NCBI RefSeq assembly: GCF_016864375.1
Contig: NZ_CP069354.1
Location: 1,860,001-1,924,000 of the forward strand
Origin: Microvirga sp. VF16
Lineage (GTDB): Bacteria > Pseudomonadota > Alphaproteobacteria > Rhizobiales > Beijerinckiaceae
Direction of reading: 5' to 3'
Length of the DNA stretch: 64,000 nt
Shown: positions 16,798-24,473 of the stretch, one piece after another
Position numbering within the stretch: the first letter of the stretch is position 1
Layout: each line of letters opens with the position of its first letter
The notes under the pieces: model-generated
Seen by the model: the letters and a program-made list of their open reading frames with translations, nothing else
What the model was told of the DNA's origin: nothing
Database searches by the model: none
Program-made: the position numbers and the translations under genes

Positions 16798-16811
16798 AGG
16801 CGATAGCCTGT
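16798..16811 (-). terminator. Possible weak terminator of the 233/134-aa gene pair
   Basis: CAGGC-GATA-GCCTG, a 5-bp stem, lies a few bases beyond the 134-aa gene stop. On the minus strand it is followed by a pyrimidine run (CTTCTCTC). It is weak and may be chance. An identical copy is at 39148-39161. Confidence 0.3.
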
Positions 16812-16816
16812 TTCGT

Positions 16817-17221
16817 TCAGTCTTCCGGGTTCGGCCAAGCCTGCTCGTAGTCCCTCCTGCGGAGGAAGCCCTTCAACTCCTCCTCGCTAGGCAGCGGAGT
16901 CTCCGGCTCCGGCTCCGCAGGATAGATGACCTCGGTCGGCCTGCCGGTCGCCTCCATGATGGCGAGTTCGTGCCCGGCGGCGAGCCCCTGGAGGAACCTG
17001 ATATCCTCTCGAAGCTCCTTGATGTCTTGCCGAAGCCGTTCATTCTCGGCCTTCACGTCGGCAATGGACTCGTCCACGATACCTTGCAGTTCAGGTCCGA
17101 GGGTCTCCAGCATCGTGGACAGAATCTCGTCCAGACGCTCGTTCTCCTTCCTCACATCAACAACTTCGCCTGCGAGTTTTTTGACGGCAGCAGCCAGCTT
17201 GAGGGGGTCAATAGCCGTCAT
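16817..17221 (-). CDS. Unknown 134-aa coiled-coil protein (left copy)
   Basis: A 134-residue acidic protein of unknown function. Residues about 10-85 are rich in heptad-like Leu/Ile/Val with Glu/Lys (KKLAGEVVDVRKENERLDEIL; ADVKAENERLRQDIKELREDI) and should form a coiled coil. The C-terminal part is Glu/Pro-rich (EPEPETPLPSEEEL). There is no signal peptide or membrane segment. The start overlaps the stop of the 233-aa gene by 4 bases (ATGA), so the two are translationally coupled and probably interact. An identical copy is at 38738-39142. Confidence 0.7.
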   Translation of the reverse strand: MTAIDPLKLAAAVKKLAGEVVDVRKENERLDEILSTMLETLGPELQGIVDESIADVKAENERLRQDIKELREDIRFLQGLAAGHELAIMEATGRPTEVIYPAEPEPETPLPSEEELKGFLRRRDYEQAWPNPED

Positions 17222-17919
17222 CGTTCCCCTTCCACCTTCGGGTTGATCTTCCCGAACGGATCGTAGAGGCCGTGGAACTTCGGGGCGTTGGCCTTCCGTG
17301 ATCTCGTGTTGGTGTAAAACTTAGTTTCCTCGATCACATCACCATCGAGATAGAGGGTGACCGACATCTCGTCCGAGGTCGTCAGGCGAACCGCCACGAA
17401 CTGGTTGTGGAAGTAATGGTTGCCCGGCGGCGAACTGATGTGCCCCATCAAGGCCAACTCGGCATCATCCTGATCAGCCCAGGTTGTGATCTGGTCTGAG
17501 ACAGTAGTGTAACGGGCCAACTGCTCATCCGTGAGCTTGCCTTGGGCATGCTCATCGACGGCCCAGGCCACCACTGCTTTCGGGGGGAGAAGGCCGATGG
17601 TTCGCTCCCAGTCAGGTTTGCGCTGGTCGATCTGCTTCACACCGAGATAAGCCCGGAGTTTGAGGGTGTACTGGTTCCTTCCTGAGCCAGGGCTCTCGCC
17701 ATTATCGAAGAATTGCAGGCGCATAGCTGTCACGAGGTCCTTGGCCGGGAACTTCGTGAACCAGGGCTCCGCGTTCTTCTTCGGCTTCTTGGCTTTCTTT
17801 GTCCTCTTCACTGCGGGCGCGGGTTTTGCGGGATTGACGAAAGCAGGTTTGGGCTGGGCTGGAATAGGCTCGCCTGAGCCAGCAAGATAATCGTCCAACC
17901 AATCAGAGATATCGCTCAC
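17218..17919 (-). CDS. Unknown 233-aa protein (left copy)
   Basis: A 233-residue protein I do not recognise. The N-terminus is followed by a Pro/Lys/Ala-rich basic linker (about 20-50, with KRTKKAKKPKKN), suggesting nucleic-acid contact. A globular domain of about 180 residues follows and ends with a beta-rich part (FVAVRLTTSDEMSVTLYLDGDVIEETKFYTN). It overlaps the 134-aa gene by 4 bases. Upstream lie strong dyad repeats (18024-18120) that probably regulate it. An identical copy is at 38040-38741. Confidence 0.7.
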   Translation of the reverse strand: MSDISDWLDDYLAGSGEPIPAQPKPAFVNPAKPAPAVKRTKKAKKPKKNAEPWFTKFPAKDLVTAMRLQFFDNGESPGSGRNQYTLKLRAYLGVKQIDQRKPDWERTIGLLPPKAVVAWAVDEHAQGKLTDEQLARYTTVSDQITTWADQDDAELALMGHISSPPGNHYFHNQFVAVRLTTSDEMSVTLYLDGDVIEETKFYTNTRSRKANAPKFHGLYDPFGKINPKVEGER

Positions 17920-18023
17920 GATAAAAGTCTTTCTAAAATAGATATGGTCAATACAGACCAGAATGAGGCAATCGAAATGAGTTATGCCGATGAATACCGC
18001 GCAATATGCGGCTGCAATCAGCT

Positions 18024-18120
18024 TCCCATTTAATGGGAGTGACTAATACTAAGCTTAATTGTTCCCATTGAACAATATATTCTTCTTCAATGTACTTGGT
18101 ACAACATTGTTCAATGGGAA
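18024..18120 (-). promoter_or_regulatory. CCCATT-box dyads upstream of the 233-aa gene
   Basis: TCCCATT-T-AATGGGA is a palindrome at 18024-18038. A 15-bp perfect inverted repeat, TTCCCATTGAACAAT (18062-18076) / ATTGTTCAATGGGAA (18106-18120), follows. Between its arms lies another dyad, TGTAC-TTG-GTACA (18091-18103). All share a CCCATT/AATGGG box, so they look like several sites for one dimeric regulator. The rest of 17920-18440 shows no convincing gene. An identical set is at 37839-37935. Confidence 0.55.
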
Positions 18121-18318
18121 TGCGCTGTGCTCTCGCTGGCTCGGCGCGCGCCTTCGTCGGATCAATAGGGCTTCCAGCCGAGTTCGGGATGAACCCGATG
18201 AACGCACGCCTCGCTGCTCTCGGCCCGCTCAATGTACAAAAGCGCGATGCCCACCCCGTGGACCTCGGTCGAGAAGAACAGAGGGAGAGGAATGAGGACC
18301 AGGACCACCCCGCCGCTG

Positions 18319-18437
18319 CCCAAACTAAGTTTGGGCTCAGGCGGCAGCCTCGACAGCGCGATGTTCCTTCCCGATCCCCTGCACGGTCGCCGTTCCGGCT
18401 CCTGGCCGTCATGGACCGGCAAAACTAAGTTCGGACC
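18319..18437. promoter_or_regulatory. AAACTNAG dyads next to the serine recombinase gene
   Basis: CCCAAACT-A-AGTTTGGG (18319-18335) is a palindrome. A related CAAAACTAAGTTCGG lies at about 18421-18435, right after the recombinase stop. The same core (CAAACTCAGTCTGG) is found at the inner end of the long repeat (19239-19252), and CAAACTAACTTTC at 36680-36692 lies just outside the other copy. These may be serine-recombinase crossover or accessory sites. This is inference from motif and position. Confidence 0.4.
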
Positions 18438-18440
18438 CGA

Positions 18441-19043
18441 TTATGCGGCTTCGGCTGATCCCATGGCTTCGCGCTGTCCTGCCCGAAGAGCCATGTAATA
18501 GCTCGATTTGCTGATCCCCAGCACGCGACAGGTCTCCGGGACCGTGATGTTCGGGTCATCATGGGCGAGCATCACCTGCCGGATCAGAGCCTCGGTAATC
18601 TTGGGTGGTCGGCCAAAGCGAGTTTGACGTTGACGGGCAATGGCTCGACCTGCTGCACTGCGTTCCATCAAGAGATTGCGCTCGAACTCGGCCAGGACAG
18701 CCAGCACGCCGACGACCATTTTGCCGGTTGCCGTGCTCGTGTCGATGTTGTCCATGACTGAAACCAACTTTGCCCCCTTGGTCTCGATCTCCTCGACAAT
18801 CTGGAGCAGGTGAAGCTGAGAGCGGGCGAGCCGGTCGAGGCGGTAGACCGTTGCCTGATCGCCTGGACGAAGTTGATCGAGCATGCGGCGGAGTTCAGTG
18901 CGATCCCGCTTCGCGCCCGACGCCTTCTCTCGATAGATGTCCCGGTCATCGACACCGGCTTTGATCAAGGCATCGAGTTGAAGGGACCAGTCCTGGTCAG
19001 AGGTTGAGACGCGCGAGTACCCGAACTTCCGACCAGCAACCAT
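18441..19043 (-). CDS. Serine recombinase, resolvase/invertase family (left copy)
   Basis: A 200-residue small serine recombinase. The catalytic domain starts FGYSRVSTSDQ with the nucleophile probably Ser13, followed by the conserved YREKASGAKRDRTELRRML, RLDRLARS and GKMVVGVLAVLAEFERNLLMERSAAGRA segments. The C-terminal helix-turn-helix (about 150-190, VPETCRVLGISKSSYYMALRAG) binds DNA. Such enzymes resolve or invert DNA between paired sites. With two inverted copies flanking 17.4 kb, inversion of the cargo is a reasonable but unproven role. An identical copy is at 36916-37518. Confidence 0.92.
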   Translation of the reverse strand: MVAGRKFGYSRVSTSDQDWSLQLDALIKAGVDDRDIYREKASGAKRDRTELRRMLDQLRPGDQATVYRLDRLARSQLHLLQIVEEIETKGAKLVSVMDNIDTSTATGKMVVGVLAVLAEFERNLLMERSAAGRAIARQRQTRFGRPPKITEALIRQVMLAHDDPNITVPETCRVLGISKSSYYMALRAGQREAMGSAEAA

Positions 19044-19252
19044 CCAAAAACTCCCGTGCAGTTTGGGAAGATTCTCGCACGGACTTTCTGCACGTCAAAC
19101 ACTTTGAACTCCCGTCACCACTCCAGCAGTCCAGAAACTGAAGACATTCTGGAGAAGGTTGATCCGGCCAGATTTACCCCAGCCGGTAACAGCCCAAGGT
19201 CGATGCTCTCCACCACCGTCCCCGCCGACCATCGACCGCAAACTCAGTCTGG

Positions 19253-19468
19253 GAGCGGATCGAATAAGAAAGTCAATTTGAGGAAGCGTGCAACGCGCAG
19301 TTTCAACGACGTGATGAGAGCTATCCCGTTCGCGATCTCTACGTGCTTAGTTCTTCCGAAGTTTCGACTTATACCAAGCGGCATGAAGGCTGACTCATTT
19401 GGGGTTTTCAGCCGGGCGTATGTTTGATCATGTCCATCGGCTTGCGGGACTGGGCCAATGCATGAGCA
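19253..19468. other. Gene-free stretch between long repeat and DUF4145 gene
   Basis: No supported gene. It is A/T-richer than its surroundings, and its right part is the MITE-like element (19369-19487). Confidence 0.4.
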
Positions 19469-19487
19469 TCAGCGCCGATTGGTATTA
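19369..19487. mobile_element. MITE-like element of about 119 bp
   Basis: TTATACCAAGCGGC (19369-19382) and GCCGATTGGTATTA (19474-19487) are inverted copies matching at 12 of 14 positions and enclose about 90 bp with no gene. The size and terminal ATACCAA ends fit a miniature inverted-repeat element or an IS relic. The last codons of the DUF4145 gene, including its stop, lie within the right end, so the insertion may have replaced the native C-terminus. Confidence 0.45.
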
Positions 19488-20257
19488 CCGCGTGGTTTTG
19501 GGCGTCCTTTTCGCCTCGTCATTTCCTTCGCGATTCTTTTGATCACACGATCTCTTTGAACATAAATGTGGTGAAGCGCGTGCTCGAAAACCTCAAAGCC
19601 ATCCAGAATGTCGTCGAGGCTGAGTTCCTGGGCAGAGTGACTTCCTGTATTCCCGAGCCACTTCACTGCCTCCAAGTATGCTGCACCCTCGGCATCCTGG
19701 GAGCGAAACCGGACGATCCGGTCATGAAGGTTGATGCCAACCCTCTTTCCGTTTTTGTTGATGGTCGTCTTTGGTACTTTTCTCTCGGTCAGAAGGGCCT
19801 CGACAGCCGACCGTGTCCTGTTGGCGGCAGAACCCAAATCTGACCATGCGGCGGCGAACGCCCGGCTAATCTCCTGGGCCACCTCCACTGGGCATTCGGG
19901 AGGTATTGCAAAGAAGCGAAGGGCCGGGGAAAAGAAGTGCGGGGTAAAGACCTCCTGCCAGCCTTTTTCAGGATACCCAAGGTGGTCATAACCGAAGGTC
20001 ACATCAACCGAACTTTTGCCACAACAGACAACAACCTCACCGCACTCTGCGTTGACGCACACAAACGTGGCCACAAACCGGCTTTCAGTCCAGTCTGGGT
20101 CCCATGCCTCGTGTTCATGAGCTTTGACGGATGGACCTGTTTCAGTTGATTTAACGCCATCTTTAGCAACGATCAGTGTGCCAGCCTGACAGATAGGGCA
20201 CATCCAACTAGGCCACGTATCGAACGGAGGCTGCCAATGTTTGCGTGTGAGTGTCAT
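19469..20257 (-). CDS. DUF4145 domain protein with zinc-ribbon N-terminus
   Basis: A 262-residue protein. Cys20, Cys23, Cys67 and Cys72 form a likely zinc ribbon (CPIC...CVNAEC). The C-terminal half fits DUF4145 (ISRAFAAAWSDLGSAANRTRSAVEALL...AVKWLGNTGSHSAQELSLDDILDGFEVFEHAL). DUF4145 occurs alone and fused to type I restriction subunits, and is often near defence genes; its activity is unknown. It lies 45 bases after the helicase gene in the same direction and may belong to that operon. Its last residues (RGNTNRR) are encoded by the end of a MITE-like element. Confidence 0.75.
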   Translation of the reverse strand: MTLTRKHWQPPFDTWPSWMCPICQAGTLIVAKDGVKSTETGPSVKAHEHEAWDPDWTESRFVATFVCVNAECGEVVVCCGKSSVDVTFGYDHLGYPEKGWQEVFTPHFFSPALRFFAIPPECPVEVAQEISRAFAAAWSDLGSAANRTRSAVEALLTERKVPKTTINKNGKRVGINLHDRIVRFRSQDAEGAAYLEAVKWLGNTGSHSAQELSLDDILDGFEVFEHALHHIYVQRDRVIKRIAKEMTRRKGRPKPRGNTNRR

Positions 20258-20302
20258 CTGTAATGCGAGGTTCGGAGCTACCAGTTTGAAACCATAGGAC
20301 GC

Positions 20303-23300
20303 TCACATCCTTGAAGATTTCTGCGCCAGCGCGTCGATAAGGGCGGTTAAATTCGGAGCTACTGAATCGTCCTCTGTGGGGACCTGATCAGGACCAGGAA
20401 ATGCCGGATTGCCCGGTGACCATAACTCCATCGTCTCCGCGTGCTGCTCGTAGTATGCGGGATCAGTTGAAACTCTGATCGGCTGAATAAGCCCTGGTTG
20501 GCGAAAGGCATATTCCCTCTGACCCAGCGGAGAGACCTCAATTCCTGGAGGTAGCAGAACTGCCGATGAGATCACCCGGTCGAGGTCTACCATCGTCAAA
20601 GGTGGTTCTGGACGGGGCGGCTCCTCAAGATCGGCTTCTGTTACAGCATCGAGGTCAAAACCTCCTTCGGCCCTCTCAGCTTCAGCATCAATCTCAGCTA
20701 CCGCCGCCTGCCGATCTTCCTCCTCGGCTCCTTGGCCCCGGAGAACGCGACCCGAGATCAGGCTTGGAAGGCGTGCCAGGATAGGCTGAAGCCGTCCTAC
20801 GACGGTTTCAAACAAGCCGATGCGCTGGCGCAGGGCAAGGTAGACATCCGTCTCAACGGTATCTGCATAATGCAGGTTCACGATCTGGATGTCCGGAAAC
20901 TTCTGCCCTAGACGATCAATACGCCCAATCCGCTGCTCCACCCGCATTGGGTTCCAGGGCATATCGTAGTTGACCAGCGATCCACAGAACTGGAAGTTCA
21001 AGCCCTCGGCGGCGGCGTCCGTGCAGAGTAGAACGTCAGCTTGGCCCTCTCTAAACCGGCGCTTCACGTCGTCGCGCGAGATCGTACGCCAGCTTCCATC
21101 TGGCCCAGCCACTTCGCCGCCACGACCGGAAAAGCACATGATCTTGAGGTCGGGCTCGTTCAGAAGTTGCTGGCGAATGAAGTCCATGGTGTCGGTGAAC
21201 TGGGTGAACACCATCACCTGCTTGTAACCTGCCGAACGAAGTTCTCTGATTTTGCCACGAAGTTTCTCAAGCTTCGTGTCTGGTGGTAGTGTCCTAATGC
21301 GCTCTAAGAGTCGCTCAATGTCAGATCGCTCCTCAAGCGCCAGCGCTTGCTGTTCGAGTTTTGCCGCCTCGTCGGCATCGAAGTCGTCAGCGTCGAGGTC
21401 TTCGTCGATGCTTTCTTCCAAAGCAAGCTGAGAGCTTGCAGCTTGGTGATTGGTGATCGCCTGTAAATGCGCTTCGAGTGTCTGCCCAAGGGCGTAGAAG
21501 CTGCTGGCCAGTCGGCGACGGTAAATTGTCATTACGAAGCCGACTGCATTCTTCTCCTGGACGGTGGCCTGATTATATGTGGTCGAGATGTATCTCTCGA
21601 CCTCCTTGTAGATTTCGTGTTCTTCCGGGGACAAGTCGATGAACCGATCATCAACCTTGCGGTTTGCGATGGGCGTCGTGATCTTACCCGCCTTGTAATA
21701 CCGTCGCAGGAGTTCCCGTGTGTGGCGTGAAACAAGGCGGTTGATAGGCGTGTGCAGACGCATAAGCCGGAGAGCCGTCTTGCGCTCGGCAGTCTCTAGC
21801 TTCCGGCGTGGAATGCTCGCCGGGTCGCGGAGAGCGTTCAGGATGCGCTTCGCCCTTAGAGTACTCCCGTTGCCCTCTAACCGACGCACCTCCTCGATTG
21901 ACACCGGCCCGTAAGCAACTTCCACGGACCGGAACATGGCGGCGAGACGGTCGAATGCATCGTGGCTCGGGCTATCCTGGAGCACCTCGTCAAAGAACCG
22001 CAAGAATGCTTCCTGCGTCCATTCAGGAGGAAGTCCGAGCAGGCTTAGGAGATCGTACACCTCGACAGGATGCACTTGCATGGGTGTCGCAGTGAGGAGG
22101 ACCAGTCCTTGTGTTCTGTCCTTCACTCTACGCATCAGAGCGAGGAGTGCATTCGGACCTCCCTCCTTAGCCGCTCCGGCTGCACGGCGGCGAGCGTGAT
22201 GGGCCTCATCGAGCACAACAAGGTCCCAAGGCGTCGCAACTTCAAGCAGTTCGCCTTGGCGCTCGCTTCGGCGCACCAGATGGCTAGAAACAATCACGAA
22301 CGGCTCTTCATGCCACTCCTGCCGGGATACGGCACGCTCGTTCCGTCCCCTCATGGCAGGTGAGGGATACCAAATGAGCTTGGCTCCATCGTAGATAGGC
22401 CAGTTGAGATTGAACTTCTCGCGAAGCTCGATCTGCCACTGTCGGCAGACATTCTTGGGTGCCAGGATCAGGACACGTTTCGCCCGGCCCGCTAGGACTG
22501 CTTGACGCAGCAGAAGGCCCGCCTGGATCGTCTTTCCAAGGCCAACCTCATCGGCGATGAGGAGTTTCGGTGGCCAGCGCTCATAGAGGCGATGGAAAGC
22601 ACGAACCTGATGCGGCCAAGGTGTCACAGCCGACGTGACCTCGCCGACCCGCTCTCCACCGTTCGGCATCTTCGGAGCATTTGCGATGAACGACCACACC
22701 GCCCGACGTGGGTCGAGGTAGGGCTCTGATGCCTTTTCGGCAGGGGTTTGCGGCTGCTCCGGTTTTGGGTCCACCGGTTCAGTAGCATCAAGGCGCTTCA
22801 AACGTGCTGGGCGATCATCGGAAGGGAGAAAACGCAGCAGGTCATCACGAGCGGCGCTCGGCACGTCGAGGGTAACAACGTGGCGAGCTTGGTTGGCCCA
22901 GATGCGAGCGAAATTCTCGTCCTCCTCACCGACCCTGTCGGGATCACGCCAGGAGGTAAAGACGTTCAAGCTCTCCCAGTTACGGGTCCATCCCGCCTCG
23001 GTCTCATTGAGAGAACCATTGAAGGCGAGACGATCACCAGTCTTGTCCTCAATGATACCGGATTTTTCATGGAAAAGCCCGTTCGCCGGGAGCGGCTTCC
23101 GCCGCTCATCACAAGGCACGGCAACGCGGATTTCGAGATGTCCGTGGGACACCATCCAGGCGAGGAGTTCGAGTGCCTCGGCCATAGTCGGATCACCCGG
23201 CTTCAGAGGCGCACTGCGCAGATGCTGCTCAACTTTCTGCTTTAGAGCTTCACCTTGCTCGATAGCGTCGATCTCCTTCTGCTCCAGGGTACAACCGACC

Positions 23301-23500
23301 ACCATCCGCATCCGACCACCGTTGGCGATCATCCACTCAACGCCCCTTGCGGCGAGCGCGAGCGCCGAGGCCGAGAAGAATCCGGTGAGCCGATCATAAC
23401 GAACTGCACAGGACAGGAGTGGGATATAGAGTGACCTTACGAGGTCCCCATGGTCCGGTGTGTACTTGAGTCGCCAACTGTGGTCCTGGAGAATCGTCAT
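20303..23500 (-). CDS. SNF2-family helicase with N-terminal PLD nuclease domain (DrmD-like)
   Basis: A 1,065-residue protein. Residues about 1-215 form a phospholipase-D-like nuclease domain with a single HEK motif (144-146) and GSLNE (162-166). The SNF2 motor follows: Walker A ADEVGLGKT (316-324), DEAHH (431-435), TATPMQ, and a C-terminal helicase domain with VMVFTQFTDTMD, LLCTDAAAEGLNFQ and RIGRIDRLGQ. The architecture resembles DrmD of class 1 DISARM and helicases of predicted helicase-methylase-ATPase cassettes. It probably translocates on DNA and may cut it. The start overlaps the preceding gene's stop by 4 bases (ATGA). Last core gene of a leftward operon. Confidence 0.88.
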   Translation of the reverse strand: MTILQDHSWRLKYTPDHGDLVRSLYIPLLSCAVRYDRLTGFFSASALALAARGVEWMIANGGRMRMVVGCTLEQKEIDAIEQGEALKQKVEQHLRSAPLKPGDPTMAEALELLAWMVSHGHLEIRVAVPCDERRKPLPANGLFHEKSGIIEDKTGDRLAFNGSLNETEAGWTRNWESLNVFTSWRDPDRVGEEDENFARIWANQARHVVTLDVPSAARDDLLRFLPSDDRPARLKRLDATEPVDPKPEQPQTPAEKASEPYLDPRRAVWSFIANAPKMPNGGERVGEVTSAVTPWPHQVRAFHRLYERWPPKLLIADEVGLGKTIQAGLLLRQAVLAGRAKRVLILAPKNVCRQWQIELREKFNLNWPIYDGAKLIWYPSPAMRGRNERAVSRQEWHEEPFVIVSSHLVRRSERQGELLEVATPWDLVVLDEAHHARRRAAGAAKEGGPNALLALMRRVKDRTQGLVLLTATPMQVHPVEVYDLLSLLGLPPEWTQEAFLRFFDEVLQDSPSHDAFDRLAAMFRSVEVAYGPVSIEEVRRLEGNGSTLRAKRILNALRDPASIPRRKLETAERKTALRLMRLHTPINRLVSRHTRELLRRYYKAGKITTPIANRKVDDRFIDLSPEEHEIYKEVERYISTTYNQATVQEKNAVGFVMTIYRRRLASSFYALGQTLEAHLQAITNHQAASSQLALEESIDEDLDADDFDADEAAKLEQQALALEERSDIERLLERIRTLPPDTKLEKLRGKIRELRSAGYKQVMVFTQFTDTMDFIRQQLLNEPDLKIMCFSGRGGEVAGPDGSWRTISRDDVKRRFREGQADVLLCTDAAAEGLNFQFCGSLVNYDMPWNPMRVEQRIGRIDRLGQKFPDIQIVNLHYADTVETDVYLALRQRIGLFETVVGRLQPILARLPSLISGRVLRGQGAEEEDRQAAVAEIDAEAERAEGGFDLDAVTEADLEEPPRPEPPLTMVDLDRVISSAVLLPPGIEVSPLGQREYAFRQPGLIQPIRVSTDPAYYEQHAETMELWSPGNPAFPGPDQVPTEDDSVAPNLTALIDALAQKSSRM

Positions 23501-24471
23501 TCTGCGCCTCTGATGCGCTCTGGCAGTGCCGGGAAGAGGTCAGCCATCAGGGGGAGCACGTCCGCCAACAACTCCTCTTCCTGTTCAATGGACCGCCCGT
23601 GGCCGACCACCCAGAGTAAACCTTGATACACATCATAGGCGCTCCCGGCAGGCGCTGGAGAGCCTGGAACGGGCGATGTTAGGCTAACTCTAATCTGGCT
23701 GGCGCTTTGTCCTTCTAGTGGCCTTCCAACGGCGCAGTCGTAGCCTGTGCGAAGGACATGAAATACGCGGGCGGCGCGTAACTTGCCCCAGCGGGCCGTC
23801 ACATCCGTATCGACCCATTGTACTAGGCTTGTCGGGTCAAACTTGATTTCGGCCCACGATCTCAGGTCTTCAACTAGACGACGCGACTTGGGCAGACGCT
23901 CCACCAGGAAGTCGATGGGAGAGGCAGCCGACATATAGTCCGCATGATGCACTTTTCGGAGACGATCCCCCTCCCAGATTGTTAGACCATTGTTGCAGAT
24001 GAGCCTGCGCCATCGGATCGCTAACTCGAATGCACGGCTCCGATCCACTGAGTTCCAGAGGACGACCTCTGCCGCGATTTTGTCGCCGACTGTTGCTTCA
24101 ACTGGTTCAACCGGAAGGGAGACCTCAACCCTCATCCGCTCGCCATAGTCCGATAGCCATACGGTGGCATTTGTCGCTTCCGATTGCCAGTTCTGCTGCT
24201 CAAAAGCCGCTTGGAGCATCCCGATGGTGTCTTGATGCTGGATCAGCACATAACGCTTCGAGACCGTGGAAACCGGCACCCAACGCTCATCGTCAGGCAC
24301 AGGATCACGCAAAATTAGATCGAGGTACTCGTTTAGGGCATTCTCATGTGTGAAGTCCCTGCGCGAGAACCTCGGAAGGCTGGCTGCTAGGTCATCGAGG
24401 GTACCGGTGATCCGGACAACCTGCTGACCTAACCAGCGCACTTCCTCTAGGGGGAGACGCTCGACCTTCAT
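23497..24471 (-). CDS. DUF932-like protein of the defence operon
   Basis: A 324-residue protein starting MKVERLPLEEVRWLG at 24471, 2 bases after the methylase stop; a start at 24498 would overlap the methylase by 25 bases. The central segment AFELAIRWRRLICNNGLTIWEG resembles the CxNGL/M signature of DUF932-type proteins found in plasmids and phages. That assignment is tentative. There are no catalytic motifs, signal peptide or membrane segments. It is coupled by 4-bp overlap to the helicase gene, so it is expected to act with it. Confidence 0.65.
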   Translation of the reverse strand: MKVERLPLEEVRWLGQQVVRITGTLDDLAASLPRFSRRDFTHENALNEYLDLILRDPVPDDERWVPVSTVSKRYVLIQHQDTIGMLQAAFEQQNWQSEATNATVWLSDYGERMRVEVSLPVEPVEATVGDKIAAEVVLWNSVDRSRAFELAIRWRRLICNNGLTIWEGDRLRKVHHADYMSAASPIDFLVERLPKSRRLVEDLRSWAEIKFDPTSLVQWVDTDVTARWGKLRAARVFHVLRTGYDCAVGRPLEGQSASQIRVSLTSPVPGSPAPAGSAYDVYQGLLWVVGHGRSIEQEEELLADVLPLMADLFPALPERIRGAE

Positions 24472-24473
24472 GG

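Larger units (their letters stand above)
16697..19252. repeat. 2,556-bp inverted repeat, left arm
   Basis: Inverted copy of 36707-39262; coordinates sum to 55959. Every open frame I compared translates identically in the two copies, so identity is near or at 100%. The arm carries a serine recombinase gene, two unknown genes, three dyads and the core. Its inner edge lies in CAAACTCAGTCTGG (19239-19252), which resembles other AAACTNAG motifs next to the recombinase gene. Confidence 0.92.

Noticed and set aside
17948..18428. Several 78-154-codon frames on both strands between the serine recombinase and the 233-aa gene
   Set aside because: They overlap one another, have no ribosome sites or domains, and coincide with dyad-rich regulatory DNA. 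The same applies to the mirror copy at 37531-38011.
16351..19252. Assembly artefact as the explanation for the inverted blocks
   Set aside because: Not excluded, but the module A arms differ by at least one base and the inner flanks of all arms are distinct, so a simple collapse or duplication is not required. It is kept as a caveat.
19056..19427. 123-codon plus frame crossing the inner edge of the long repeat
   Set aside because: It spans the repeat boundary, so only part of it is found in the other copy. No ribosome site and no domain.
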